A stretch of DNA of 64,000 bases, taken from positions 1 to 64,000 of the forward strand of contig DATKLE010000139.1 of assembly GCA_035542575.1 (NCBI GenBank), read 5' to 3'. The notes under the pieces were generated by a model. The model was not told where the DNA came from. It was given only the letters and a program-made list of their open reading frames with translations, and did no database searches. The translations under genes and the position numbers were made by a program. Shown here one piece after another: positions 43,030 to 53,518 of this stretch. The stretch is from JAIQET01 sp035542575 (lineage in GTDB: Bacteria > Acidobacteriota > Terriglobia > Terriglobales > Acidobacteriaceae). Positions within the stretch are counted from its first letter, which is position 1. Every line of letters begins with the position of its first letter.

Positions 43030-43198
43030 AATCTCACCCTTGCCAAGCCGGTTCAGGCAGCAATGTCTCGTGCCCCCTGCCATCCCGAGCTATCGCTCCT
43101 TTTGTACATCGTTCAAGAGAACGGAGCTGGTTACTACGGTGCGCGTCCTACTGGGTTGACGAGCTAACCTCGGAGCACTCCGGAGAGGTCTATGATAG

Positions 43199-43398
43199 CT
43201 ACCGATTGATCTCCGGCTTCCTCCTGTCAATCCACACATTCATCTGCTTCTCAAGCACGGTCAGTGGCAAGGCGCCGTTGAGCAGGATCGCGTCGCGCAG
43301 GTCGAACTTCGGCCCGGGCTCCCGAGTGGTGCCCTCGCATCGCGTTTTAATCTTGAGTTCGCCGATCTAAAAGGCGAGCGCCTGTCGCGGCGCAACCC
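43199..43398 (-). pseudogene. Remnant of a DUF885-family protein (C-terminus)
   Basis: Reading the minus strand, the frame gives APRQALAF, a stop, IGELKIK, then GPKFDLRDAILLNGALPLTVLE and KQMNVWIDRRKPEINR before a stop at 43201-43199. This matches the last 60 residues of DUF885 carboxypeptidase-like proteins (QALAYKIG...KFDLR-FHD-ILLNGALPL). A TAG replaces the expected Lys codon and two or three residues are missing after FDLR, so it is dead. The rest of the gene is gone. Confidence 0.7.
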
Positions 43399-43400
43399 AG

Positions 43401-43434
43401 CGGGACACTTCGACTAGGCTCAGGGCGGGGCTCC
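43401..43434. repeat. Copy of the CTCAGGGC dispersed repeat word
   Basis: CGGGACACTTCGACTAGGCTCAGGGCGGGG matches in pieces the words at about 15373-15400, 4472-4493 and 7723-7748. It lies between the DUF885 remnant and the M28 peptidase stop. Confidence 0.55.
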
Positions 43435-43438
43435 AGCG

Positions 43439-45274
<1,836 letters not shown>

Positions 45275-45357
45275 GGGAATGTCAGTGGTCGAATGTATGA
45301 CGGGTGCGGGGGAGTGTCAATCGTGATAGCACTTCAGTACGGGCTGGTCTTCGTACC

Positions 45358-48300
45358 CTACACCACAAAATACTTCGCTCCCGGATGGTGCGCCACGATC
45401 GCCGAGGTGGATTGCTCGGGCTCGAGCAGGAATCCGCTGGTCAGGTGCACACCGACGTTTTCCTCGGGATGGAGCAAGGCGAAGAGCTTCGTCTGATCCT
45501 CGAGGTTGGGGCACGCGGGATAGCCGAAGGAATAGCGCGATCCCCGATACTTCTGGTGGAACAGATCGCTGATGCGCGGGGCGTCGTCCCCGGCGATGCC
45601 GAGTTCTTCGCGCATCTTCTTGTGCAGGTATTCGGCGAGGGCTTCGGCGGTTTCTACGCTTAGACCGTGCAGATAGAGATAGCGGGTGTATTCGCCGCCT
45701 TCGAACAAGCGCTGGGCTTCCTGGGAGGCCTTCGATCCCATAGTCACCAGTGACACACCAATGACGTCCACCTTGCCGGAGGACTTGGGGGCGAAGAAAT
45801 CGGCGATGGAGAGCTTGCGGCCTTCCTTTTGGCGGGGGAAGGTGAAGCGCAGCAGTTCCGTAGCGCCGGCGTCTCGCCGGCCATCGGGTTCGTACACGAT
45901 TACATCATTCCCTTCACTCTGGCAGGGGAAGTATCCGTACACCGCTTTGGGCTCAAAGACGCCGCTGGCGAGCACGTCCTCTTCCAGCCGCTTCTTGATC
46001 GGGCGGAACTTCTGCTCCACCAGTCGCAGGTAGTCTTCCTGGGAAGCGGTCTTCAATTGCCACTGGTTCTTAAAGAGGGCGGTGTCGTTGACGTATTCAA
46101 ACAGCTCGCGCAGATCGAAATCCTTGCGCACGCGCACACCCCAGAACGGCGGTGTCGGAATATTCGGCGCATCACCGACAACCGGGCTGCGCTCGGCAAA
46201 TACCGGCCCGGACTCCGCGTCGATCACGGCCGCCTTGGCGTACTCCTTGACGGTGCGGCCTTCCTGCAGGCGAGCCGCGCGCCCGCCGTCGGCGCTGGCC
46301 AGGTCTTCCATGATGTGCAGGCCGGCAAAGGCATCGTCTGCATAGAACACGGCGTTCTCGTATTCGCGACGTAGGTCGTCCTCCACGTACTTGCGGGTGA
46401 GGGCGGCGCCTCCGCAAATGACCGGAAACCCCAGCTTCTGGCGCTGCAGGTCCTGAATGACGTACTTCATCTCCAGCGTGGACTTGACCAGCAGGCCGCT
46501 CAGCCCGATGGCGTCGGCCTTGTGCTCCTGCGCGGCCTTGATGATGGTGTCCCCGGGCTGCTTGATGCCCAGGTTCACGACGCGGAATCCGTTGTTGGTG
46601 AGAATTATGTCCACCAGGTTTTTGCCGATGTCGTGGACGTCGCCCTTCACCGTGGCCAGCACGATGGTTCCCTTCTGCGAGCCGGCCTTCTTCTCCATCT
46701 TGGGCTCGAGATAGGCGACGGCCTGTTTCATGACGCCAGCCGAATCGAGCACCGAAGGCAACTGCATTTTGCGCGCCCCGAACAGGTCGCCTACCGTGCG
46801 CATGCCGTCGAGCAGCACGGTGTTGATCAGTTCAAGCGGCGAATATTGTCCCAGGGCATCTTCAAGCAGTTCTTCAAGCGATTTCTTTTGCGCCCCCTCG
46901 CCGACCGATTTCTCCCCATTAATGATGGCGAACTTCAGCTTGTCTTCGACGCTCAGCGTTTCGACGTGAGCGGTGGTGGTAGCCTGCGGCTTGCCCTTCT
47001 GTCCGGCAAAGTGCTGCATGTACTTCTGCAAGGGATCGCCATCGGATTCATCGCGGTAGATCAACTTGCGTGCCAGCTCAACTTCTTCTTGAGGTATTTT
47101 GTATAGCGGGTAGATTTTGGTGTAGTTGACGATGGCCATATCGAGGCCATGATCCACGGCTTCGTGCATGAACACGCTGTTCAGAACCCGCCGCGGGTAG
47201 GTGTCCAGCCCGAAAGAGATGTTACTGACCCCGAGAATCGTTTTGACGTCGGGCAACTCGTGCTTGATGCGCTTGACGGCTTGAAGGGTTTCGATCCCGG
47301 CGGTCCGGTACTCCTCCTGCCCGGTAGAAATCGGCAGCGTGAGCGCGTCAAAGATAATGTCCACCGGACGAATGCCGTATTTCTTCGTCGCCAGATCAAA
47401 AATACGATGGGCGATGGCGACCTTCTTGTCCGCAGTAAGCGCCATGCCCTCTTCATCAATCGTGAGGGCGATCACCGCCGCGCCGGCGCGCTTGGCCATG
47501 GGCAGCACTTTGGCGGTGCGTTTCTCCCCGTCTTCCAGGTTGATGGAGTTGATGATGGCCTTTCCCGGAATGCGCTTGAGCGCCTCTTCCACCACGTCGG
47601 CTTCGGTGGAATCAACCAGAATGGGCGCGGGGACGCGGGTGGCTACTTTCTCCAGGATGGAAGTGATATAGCCCTTCTCGTCTTCGCCAACGATGGCGCA
47701 ACACAAGTCGAGCATGTGCGAGCCATCGTTTACAAGCTTCTTCGCGAGCGCGAGGATGTCGTCGTACTTTTTGCCGCGAACCAGGTTGCGGAAGTGCTCG
47801 ACGCGCGTCGTCGTATTCATCTCCTCCGCGACGATGAGCGGCTTGGGATCGAGATCGAGCGGGACCGACGTGTAGGCGCTGGAGGCGGCGGCGATGGGCT
47901 TCACGTCGCGAGCGGCCGGCTCCACGCCGGATAGTGCGTCCACGACCGCTTTCAGATGTTCAGGCGTAGTGCCGCAGCAGCCACCGACGATGCGGACTCC
48001 GTAGTCGGCGACGAAATGCTTGTGATATTGCGCGAGCTCTTCGGGTTTAAGTTTGTAAACCGCACGGCCACCCTCGTTCTGCGGCAACCCCGCGTTGGGC
48101 AGGACGGAGACGGGTTTGGTGGAATTTGCTCCCAGGAAGCGAACCGCGTCGTTCATCTCGACCGGGCCGGTGGCACAGTTCAGGCCGATGATGTCCACGT
48201 CGAAGGGTTCTAGCGCGGTCAGGGCAGCGCCAATTTCCGTTCCCAGCAGCATGGTTCCGGTAGCTTCGAGCGTGACCTGCACCGTAACCGGCAGGCGCTT

Positions 48301-48840
48301 CCCTGCCCGCTGCATGGCATCGAATACTCCGGCCAGCGCGGCCTTGGCCTGCAGCAAGTCCTGACAGGTCTCGACCAGCAGCACGTCCACGCCGCCTTCA
48401 ATCAAAGCCAGGGCCTGCTCGGTGTAGGCGGCGGCCATGTCGTCGAACTTAATGTGTCCGAGGGAGGGCAGCTTGGTGGTCGGGCCGATGGAGCCGGCCA
48501 CAAAGCGCGGCTTGCCTGGAGTGGAGAACTGCCGGGCGACTTCGCGCGCAATCTTCGCGGCCGCGATATTGATCTCGGCAACCTTGTCTTGCAGGTCGTA
48601 CTCGGCAAGCACGACGGCGGTTCCGCCGAAGGTGTCGGTCTCCACTACGTCGCAGCCTACATTGAGAAAGCTGGCGTGGATGTCCTTAATAACGTCGGGA
48701 CGGCTAAGCACCAAAATCTCGTTGCAGCCTTCCTTGCCCCAGAAGTCGTCCACACTGGGATTGCGGGACTGGATACTCGTACCCATGGCGCCATCGTAGA
48801 TGACGACGCGCTCGCAGACGGCTTGGAGGAAAGCAGACAT
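45358..48840 (-). CDS. metH: Cobalamin-dependent methionine synthase
   Basis: A 1160-residue full-length MetH that moves a methyl group from methyltetrahydrofolate to homocysteine. Four modules are visible. The homocysteine domain (1-305) has zinc cysteines at NCATG and GGCCG (287-290). The pterin domain spans about 335-600. The cobalamin cap and Rossmann module (640-870) carries GDVHDIGKN at about 733-741. The SAM-dependent reactivation domain ends with RYSFGYPACPN near 1102-1112. No cobalamin or SAM riboswitch is recognisable in the 190 bases upstream, which instead hold short repeats and the nuoI terminator. Confidence 0.97.
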   Translation of the reverse strand: MSAFLQAVCERVVIYDGAMGTSIQSRNPSVDDFWGKEGCNEILVLSRPDVIKDIHASFLNVGCDVVETDTFGGTAVVLAEYDLQDKVAEINIAAAKIAREVARQFSTPGKPRFVAGSIGPTTKLPSLGHIKFDDMAAAYTEQALALIEGGVDVLLVETCQDLLQAKAALAGVFDAMQRAGKRLPVTVQVTLEATGTMLLGTEIGAALTALEPFDVDIIGLNCATGPVEMNDAVRFLGANSTKPVSVLPNAGLPQNEGGRAVYKLKPEELAQYHKHFVADYGVRIVGGCCGTTPEHLKAVVDALSGVEPAARDVKPIAAASSAYTSVPLDLDPKPLIVAEEMNTTTRVEHFRNLVRGKKYDDILALAKKLVNDGSHMLDLCCAIVGEDEKGYITSILEKVATRVPAPILVDSTEADVVEEALKRIPGKAIINSINLEDGEKRTAKVLPMAKRAGAAVIALTIDEEGMALTADKKVAIAHRIFDLATKKYGIRPVDIIFDALTLPISTGQEEYRTAGIETLQAVKRIKHELPDVKTILGVSNISFGLDTYPRRVLNSVFMHEAVDHGLDMAIVNYTKIYPLYKIPQEEVELARKLIYRDESDGDPLQKYMQHFAGQKGKPQATTTAHVETLSVEDKLKFAIINGEKSVGEGAQKKSLEELLEDALGQYSPLELINTVLLDGMRTVGDLFGARKMQLPSVLDSAGVMKQAVAYLEPKMEKKAGSQKGTIVLATVKGDVHDIGKNLVDIILTNNGFRVVNLGIKQPGDTIIKAAQEHKADAIGLSGLLVKSTLEMKYVIQDLQRQKLGFPVICGGAALTRKYVEDDLRREYENAVFYADDAFAGLHIMEDLASADGGRAARLQEGRTVKEYAKAAVIDAESGPVFAERSPVVGDAPNIPTPPFWGVRVRKDFDLRELFEYVNDTALFKNQWQLKTASQEDYLRLVEQKFRPIKKRLEEDVLASGVFEPKAVYGYFPCQSEGNDVIVYEPDGRRDAGATELLRFTFPRQKEGRKLSIADFFAPKSSGKVDVIGVSLVTMGSKASQEAQRLFEGGEYTRYLYLHGLSVETAEALAEYLHKKMREELGIAGDDAPRISDLFHQKYRGSRYSFGYPACPNLEDQTKLFALLHPEENVGVHLTSGFLLEPEQSTSAIVAHHPGAKYFVV

Positions 48841-48976
48841 CGGTCGTTAGGGGTTGGTCGTTAGTCGTTGGCGATTGCCTGGCAGGTATTCGTCTGCTTG
48901 CAATTCGCAACCAGCAACTCGCAACTGCTTCAACTCGGTACTCGGTACTAGGTACTCGCAACTGCTTTCATGCACA

Positions 48977-49003
48977 AACGCCGGCCCCCGGGGGACCGGC
49001 GTT
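48977..49003 (-). terminator. Hairpin terminator downstream of nuoI
   Basis: AACGCCGG + CCCCC (48977-48989) pairs with GGGGG + CCGGCGTT (48990-49003, one bulged A). On the minus strand it is followed by TTTGTGC, a short T-run. It lies about 30 bases beyond the nuoI stop. Confidence 0.6.
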
Positions 49004-49033
49004 GGTCTATTTTAACCTGTCCGTGCTTGAACT

Positions 49034-49564
49034 CTAACTCCCTTGCGTAGGCAGGGCCGGCGCGCCCGCGTCCACTTCAGCCCGGTTGAAGATGGCATTG
49101 GCTCCCATGTGCGCCGGCATGGGGGCCAGCATCTGCTCCTTGCGATAGACCAGGTTGCTGGCGTTAAAGCTTGCGATCTCGAACCCGTGACCATGCGTGA
49201 TGGCGTCGGTCGGGCAGGCCTCCACACAGTATCCGCAAAAAATACAGCGGTTGTAGTCTATGTTGTAAACCTTGGCGTATCGCTCGGCGCCGCTGACCCG
49301 GTGCGTAGCCGTATTCTCAGCCGCCTCGATGTAAATGCAATTCGACGGACACGCGGCGGCGCACAGGAAGCAGGCTACGCACTTTTCCAGTCCATTTTCG
49401 TCGCGCTGCAGCACGTGCACCCCGCGGTACCGCTCCTGAAACCTCGCCCCTTTGAACGGGCCGGGGCCGTCGGGGTAGTTCTCGACGATCGTGGGCTGGA
49501 ACATCTCCCGGAAGGTAACGCTCATGCCCTTGGCAATGGCGGCGATGTCTTTGAGAATCGGCAT
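49034..49564 (-). CDS. nuoI: NADH-quinone oxidoreductase subunit I
   Basis: A 176-residue ferredoxin-like subunit with two intact 4Fe-4S motifs, CVACFLCAAACP and CIFCGYCVEACP, each followed by the expected I/T-rich helix. The N-terminal arm (KGMSVTFREMFQP) is the amphipathic membrane-contact helix of NuoI. It passes electrons between peripheral clusters in complex I. No other nuo gene is near, so it is an orphan copy or the complex I genes are scattered. The C-terminal tail past LVYRKEQML is Pro/Ala-rich and lineage-specific. It follows the ubiD-like gene by 65 bases on the same strand. Confidence 0.93.
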   Translation of the reverse strand: MPILKDIAAIAKGMSVTFREMFQPTIVENYPDGPGPFKGARFQERYRGVHVLQRDENGLEKCVACFLCAAACPSNCIYIEAAENTATHRVSGAERYAKVYNIDYNRCIFCGYCVEACPTDAITHGHGFEIASFNASNLVYRKEQMLAPMPAHMGANAIFNRAEVDAGAPALPTQGS

Positions 49565-49629
49565 TGCCTAATTAGTATATCGAAAGTGCGAGTAGCGGGT
49601 AGCGAGTAGCGAGGAATCATCGGCGATGG

Positions 49630-51162
49630 TTACTCGATTCCCAGCTCTTTCCACTTCTTGTCCACCAGCGCCTTGGTCTTCTCGTCCATCAGGATCTCAT
49701 CCGGCCAGGGGCGATTGAAGCCCTCGCTTGGCCACTTGCGCGTGGCATCAATCCCCATCTTTGAGCCGTAATTCGGCAGGCGTGAGGCGTGATCAAGCGA
49801 ATCCACGGGACCGAGGGTGAACTGAATGTCGCGCTCGGGATCGATGTGATTAAAGACTTTCAACGTGATATCGCGCAGGTCTTGCACGTCCACATCTTCA
49901 TCCACCACCACGATGCACTTGGTGAACATCGCCTGGCCCAGCGACCAGATGGCGTTCATTATCTTGCGGGCCTGCCCGGGATAGGACTTCTTGATGGAAA
50001 CGATCATCAGGTTGTGGAAGATGCCCTCCACCGGCAGGTTAATGTCCACCAGTTCGGGGATGGTCAGCTTCATCAGCGGCAGGAAGATGCGCTCGACGGC
50101 CTTGCCCATCCACCCATCCTCCATTGGCGGCCTGCCGACTATGGTGGTGGCGTAAATCGGGTCTTTGCGATGGGTGATGCAACTGACGTGGAAAACCGGG
50201 TACAGGTCTTCAAGCGAATAGAAGCCGGTGTGGTCCCCGAACGGGCCCTCGGTGCGCAGTTCGTCGAGGTGCACGTGGCCTTCGAGGACGATCTCAGCCG
50301 TCGCGGGGACTTCCAGATCCACCGTCTCGCACTTCACCAGTTCGACTGGCTTTTGGCGCAGGAATCCGGCGATCAGGTACTCCTCGACGTCAGGCGGGGC
50401 GGGGACGATGGCGGAGAAAGTCAGTGCCGGCTCTGTGCCGATGGCGACCGCGACCTCCATCTTTCCCGCAGGAAGATTGTCGGCGAGTTGCGAGCCGCCC
50501 GAGGTACGCGCCATCAAATCCACCCGTAGAGACGCGGCTTGCTGCGTCTCCCGCAGGCGCTCCCGATAGTGCTCGGCTCCGACCTTCTGGCGCTGCCAGT
50601 GCATCCCGGTGGTCTTACCGTCGAACACCTGCATGCGGTACATGCCGACGTTGCGCTTGCCGGTCGAGGGATCGCGCGTGACCACGCAGGGCAAAGTAAT
50701 AAAGCGTCCTGCATCTTTCGGCCAGCATTGCAGAATCGGGAAGTCCAGCAGCGAGAAATTGTCACGCTTGATGACTTCCTTGCACGGGCCGGTGGCGACG
50801 GTCTTGGGAAAGAACTTGCCCATCTCGGCCAGCATGGGGAGCATCTTCACCTTGTCAAGGAAGCCCTGAGGCGACTTCACGTCCATGAAGGCGCGGATAC
50901 GGTCGGCAACTTCGTCGAGCTTGTCAACTTCGAGCGCCAGGTTCATGCGGCGGGCGGAGCCGAACTGGTTGATCAGCACCTGCGCGCCGCTGTGCCCCTT
51001 GACGTTCTGGAAGAGGAGCGCCGGGCCTCCATCGCGGGACTTGGACACCCGGTCGGTAATTTCAGTGATTTCCAGGATGGGATCGACTTCGGTGCGGATC
51101 TTCTTCAGTTCCCCGGCGCGCTCCAGTGCCGCCAGCCAGTCCCGCAAGTCGTCGTAGGCCAA
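49630..51162 (-). CDS. ubiD: UbiD-family decarboxylase
   Basis: A 510-residue UbiD-type enzyme. TTG 51162 is preferred as start because GAGGAG lies five bases upstream; the frame extends further to ATG 51207 without such a site. The family is clear from YDDLRDWLAALE, GGPALLFQNVKG, ITLPCVVTRDPSTGKRNVGMYRMQ, the acidic TEGPFGDHTGFYS and IVVVDEDVDVQD. These enzymes use prenylated FMN to decarboxylate aromatic or polyprenyl-hydroxybenzoate substrates. In acidobacteria, which use menaquinone, a role in quinone synthesis (MqnP/MqnL type) is plausible. The flavin prenyltransferase ubiX is not in the window. Confidence 0.92.
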   Translation of the reverse strand: MAYDDLRDWLAALERAGELKKIRTEVDPILEITEITDRVSKSRDGGPALLFQNVKGHSGAQVLINQFGSARRMNLALEVDKLDEVADRIRAFMDVKSPQGFLDKVKMLPMLAEMGKFFPKTVATGPCKEVIKRDNFSLLDFPILQCWPKDAGRFITLPCVVTRDPSTGKRNVGMYRMQVFDGKTTGMHWQRQKVGAEHYRERLRETQQAASLRVDLMARTSGGSQLADNLPAGKMEVAVAIGTEPALTFSAIVPAPPDVEEYLIAGFLRQKPVELVKCETVDLEVPATAEIVLEGHVHLDELRTEGPFGDHTGFYSLEDLYPVFHVSCITHRKDPIYATTIVGRPPMEDGWMGKAVERIFLPLMKLTIPELVDINLPVEGIFHNLMIVSIKKSYPGQARKIMNAIWSLGQAMFTKCIVVVDEDVDVQDLRDITLKVFNHIDPERDIQFTLGPVDSLDHASRLPNYGSKMGIDATRKWPSEGFNRPWPDEILMDEKTKALVDKKWKELGIE

Positions 51163-51579
51163 GATCGCTCCTCTCTGGAACCGACGATTATACGGGGCGA
51201 AGGTCAAAATCCTAAACCGCAGACAGCGCGGAGTAGCGTCTCAGTTTGCCAGCACCTACGCACTGTCCTGGCATTGTCATCCTGAGCGGAGGAGCCGCTT
51301 CGCCTCGCGAAGCGGCTACGGAGTCGAAGGATCCCTACTCTGCCACTGCTGTCGTGGACGGTCCAGGTATTCCCTCGACTGCATATGACGGATGCGGTTG
51401 CGGGAGGAGAATTCCTTGAGACGCCAGTAGAGCAGGATGCAGCGCAGAGGTCCTTCGACTCCGCTTGGCCACGCGGAGCGCGTGGCCAAGTTCCGCTCAG
51501 AATGACACCGCGGAAAGAAATTGACCAGACTGAGACACTACCGACCTCAGAGAACCTCCGCTGTGGCCGCGGAGACAGC
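51163..51579. other. 417-base intergenic region occupied by a large inverted repeat
   Basis: No gene is supported. The region is mostly the composite inverted-repeat element at 51275-51507. It lies between the ubiD start and the convergent end of the serine hydrolase gene (both minus strand). No promoter for ubiD stands out. Confidence 0.6.
51275..51507. repeat. Composite palindromic element with two hairpin-bearing arms
   Basis: The left arm TGTCATCCTGAGCGGA begins at 51275; the right arm TCCGCTCAGAATGACA ends at 51507 in inverted orientation. Each arm encloses its own hairpin before CGGAGTCGAAGGA: GCCGCTTCG/CGAAGCGGC on the left and TTGGCCACGC/GCGTGGCCAA on the right. About 110 unrelated bases lie between the arms. 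Confidence 0.75.
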
Positions 51580-52968
51580 CTAGTCTTTGCCTGCCACCTG
51601 ATACTGCTCAATCTTCCCGTCCGGCATGATGCGCTCCCAGACTTCGACGGTCTTCTCGGCAAACTTCACGTCGAATCCGCGGAAGGTCATGCCGCCACGG
51701 TCCTGACGGGCGGTTTGCGTGAATTCCAGCAGCGCGCCCAGCGGGCCCAGGCTGGCGGCAAAGTCTTTGAGCGCCTGCGCGGTGAAATACGCGTTGGCGT
51801 TGTCGGTGAAGAGAGCACGGTTGATCTTGCCTTGCTGCAAGCCTTCGAAAATCGCTCTGGATTGCTGTTCCTCCCTCGTGGCATCGTCGCGCGGGAACAG
51901 CAGCGGCGCAATCTTGCGCGCAATGTCGCCGGCAGCGTCAATCGAGTCCTGATTGGTGAGGACCACCACCGCTACCCGTTCATCGGGAAACACCATGTTG
52001 TGCGCGGTGAAGCCGGAGACTTCTCCGCCATGCTCGATGGCGCGGCGTCCGAATTCCTGGCGTACCTGTACCCCCAACCCGTAGCGCGTGCCCAGCCCGT
52101 TCTTGAGCACGACCTCGGTTTCCATCTCGTGATACGAGGCGGGCTTCAGCACGGTCTGGTTGATCAGGCTGATGTCCCACTTGGCCAGGTCTTCGGCGGG
52201 CATGGCCAATTCTCCGGCGGCGAACAGCCAGCCCTTCCCTTCCTTGGGAGCGATCCGCGGCGGACCGAGCGCGTAGCGCAGATATCCGGTCGCGTCGGTC
52301 TCGGTGAGGCGGTTCTGGTCAATGTTCATCACGCTCTTCATGTCGAGTGGCGTGAAGATGTACTTGCTGAGAAAGTCGAGCAGCGGCATGCCGCTGGCCT
52401 TCTCGACGACCAAGCCGGCAATCACAAAGCCGGTGTTGCTGTACTGCCACTGGGTGCCGGGCTCGAAGTCGAGCGGCTTGCGCGCCCAGAGGTCCAGGAT
52501 TTTGTCGGCCGTGATGGGCTCGTTCATGAACGGCGGAACGTAATCCTGCGGCCAGAAATCCTGGTAGCCCGAGGTGTGGGAGAGAATTTGGCGGATGGTG
52601 ACCTCGTTCCCGCGCGTGAGGTTGGGAACGTACCGGCCGACAGGATCGTCGAGCGAAAGCTTGCCCTGCTCAGCCAGCAGGAGAATGGCGGTCGCGGTGA
52701 ACTGCTTGCTGATGGAGCCGATGCTGTAGCACATCGCAGGCTTCGCCGCCGTGGGCGGATCAAGCCGGGCCTGTCCGTAGGCCTGCAGGTAGGTGACCTT
52801 GCCGTCCTGCACGACAGCGATAGACGCGCTCGGCACGCCGGTCGAGGCCAGAGCCCGGCGGGCGATGGTGTCGATTCTGCTGTGAAGGTCGGCTGGTTGC
52901 GCGGCGGCGAATGAGGCGAGTACCAGACAAGTTGGGAGAAGATTGCGCAGCTTTGCGGGTGTGGTCAT
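51580..52968 (-). CDS. Serine beta-lactamase-like (S12) hydrolase, exported
   Basis: A 462-residue exported protein from ATG 52968, giving a signal peptide ending at FAAAQ. It has all three motifs of the class C beta-lactamase/DD-peptidase/esterase clan: SISK (SxxK), YSN (QYSNTG) and HGG (EHGGEVSG, in place of KTG). A C-terminal extension of about 100 residues (from SIDAAGDIARK) forms a small extra domain. Such enzymes are usually esterases, D-aminopeptidases or amide hydrolases; resistance to beta-lactams should not be assumed. It fits the local set of exported peptidases. Confidence 0.9.
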   Translation of the reverse strand: MTTPAKLRNLLPTCLVLASFAAAQPADLHSRIDTIARRALASTGVPSASIAVVQDGKVTYLQAYGQARLDPPTAAKPAMCYSIGSISKQFTATAILLLAEQGKLSLDDPVGRYVPNLTRGNEVTIRQILSHTSGYQDFWPQDYVPPFMNEPITADKILDLWARKPLDFEPGTQWQYSNTGFVIAGLVVEKASGMPLLDFLSKYIFTPLDMKSVMNIDQNRLTETDATGYLRYALGPPRIAPKEGKGWLFAAGELAMPAEDLAKWDISLINQTVLKPASYHEMETEVVLKNGLGTRYGLGVQVRQEFGRRAIEHGGEVSGFTAHNMVFPDERVAVVVLTNQDSIDAAGDIARKIAPLLFPRDDATREEQQSRAIFEGLQQGKINRALFTDNANAYFTAQALKDFAASLGPLGALLEFTQTARQDRGGMTFRGFDVKFAEKTVEVWERIMPDGKIEQYQVAGKD

Positions 52969-53081
52969 GGAGGACTCCGTAGGCAGCCGATTGTATCGGG
53001 GACAGCGGGGGTTGGTGAAATGGGGGTTTTTCAAGAATCAGTCGGAGCAGCGGTGTCCAATTCGTTGTCTAATGGATCGAC

Positions 53082-53483
53082 ATGCTTTTTGACTTCGGCA
53101 TATGGGTCGTAGGTTTGATCTTGTTGTCGCCGCTCGTCGTGTTTGGATTGGCATGCGCGAAGGTCAACCGCTACTACAACAGGAAACAGGTTCAACGACA
53201 GCAGAAGGTCTTCTACTTGGTAGCTCTGGCCGCAGGGTCAGTGAGCACACTGGCCTACGTAGGCTATTGGGGCTGGCGAGTCTTCCAGATGAATCATGCG
53301 ACGGTTCCTTTCATTGCGCTCCTGACTCTCGAACGGTTGATCTATGCATCGCGAGTGCTCTCCATCGCCGCACTCGGATGCTTGCTGGTTGGACGAGGAC
53401 CGTATCGCATTCCACTGGCACTAGCTATTCTCTGGGTCACGGTTCACCTTTGGGCCCACGGTAGCATCATCCACTGGGCCTGA
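53082..53483 (+). CDS. Small membrane protein of unknown function
   Basis: A 133-residue protein with four predicted helices: FGIWVVGLILLSPLVVFGLA, VFYLVALAAGSVSTLAYVGY, a weaker one near LIYASRVLSIAALGCLLV, and PLALAILWVTVHLWAHG. A basic loop (NRYYNRKQVQRQQK) follows the first. I recognise no family. There is no good Shine-Dalgarno and no close neighbour on the same strand, so support is the hydrophobic pattern only. Confidence 0.6.
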   Translation: MLFDFGIWVVGLILLSPLVVFGLACAKVNRYYNRKQVQRQQKVFYLVALAAGSVSTLAYVGYWGWRVFQMNHATVPFIALLTLERLIYASRVLSIAALGCLLVGRGPYRIPLALAILWVTVHLWAHGSIIHWA

Positions 53484-53518
53484 CGAACCTGACACCCCTG
53501 TTGTTGAGCGTTACAAGT

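Noticed and set aside
48841..49033. Possible cobalamin or SAM riboswitch before metH
   Set aside because: The sequence consists of short direct repeats and the nuoI terminator. No B12-box or SAM-I core was found by eye.
51385..52914. Plus-strand frame of 509 codons
   Set aside because: Antisense to the S12 hydrolase with SxxK, YSN and HGG motifs, and it begins inside a repeat element.
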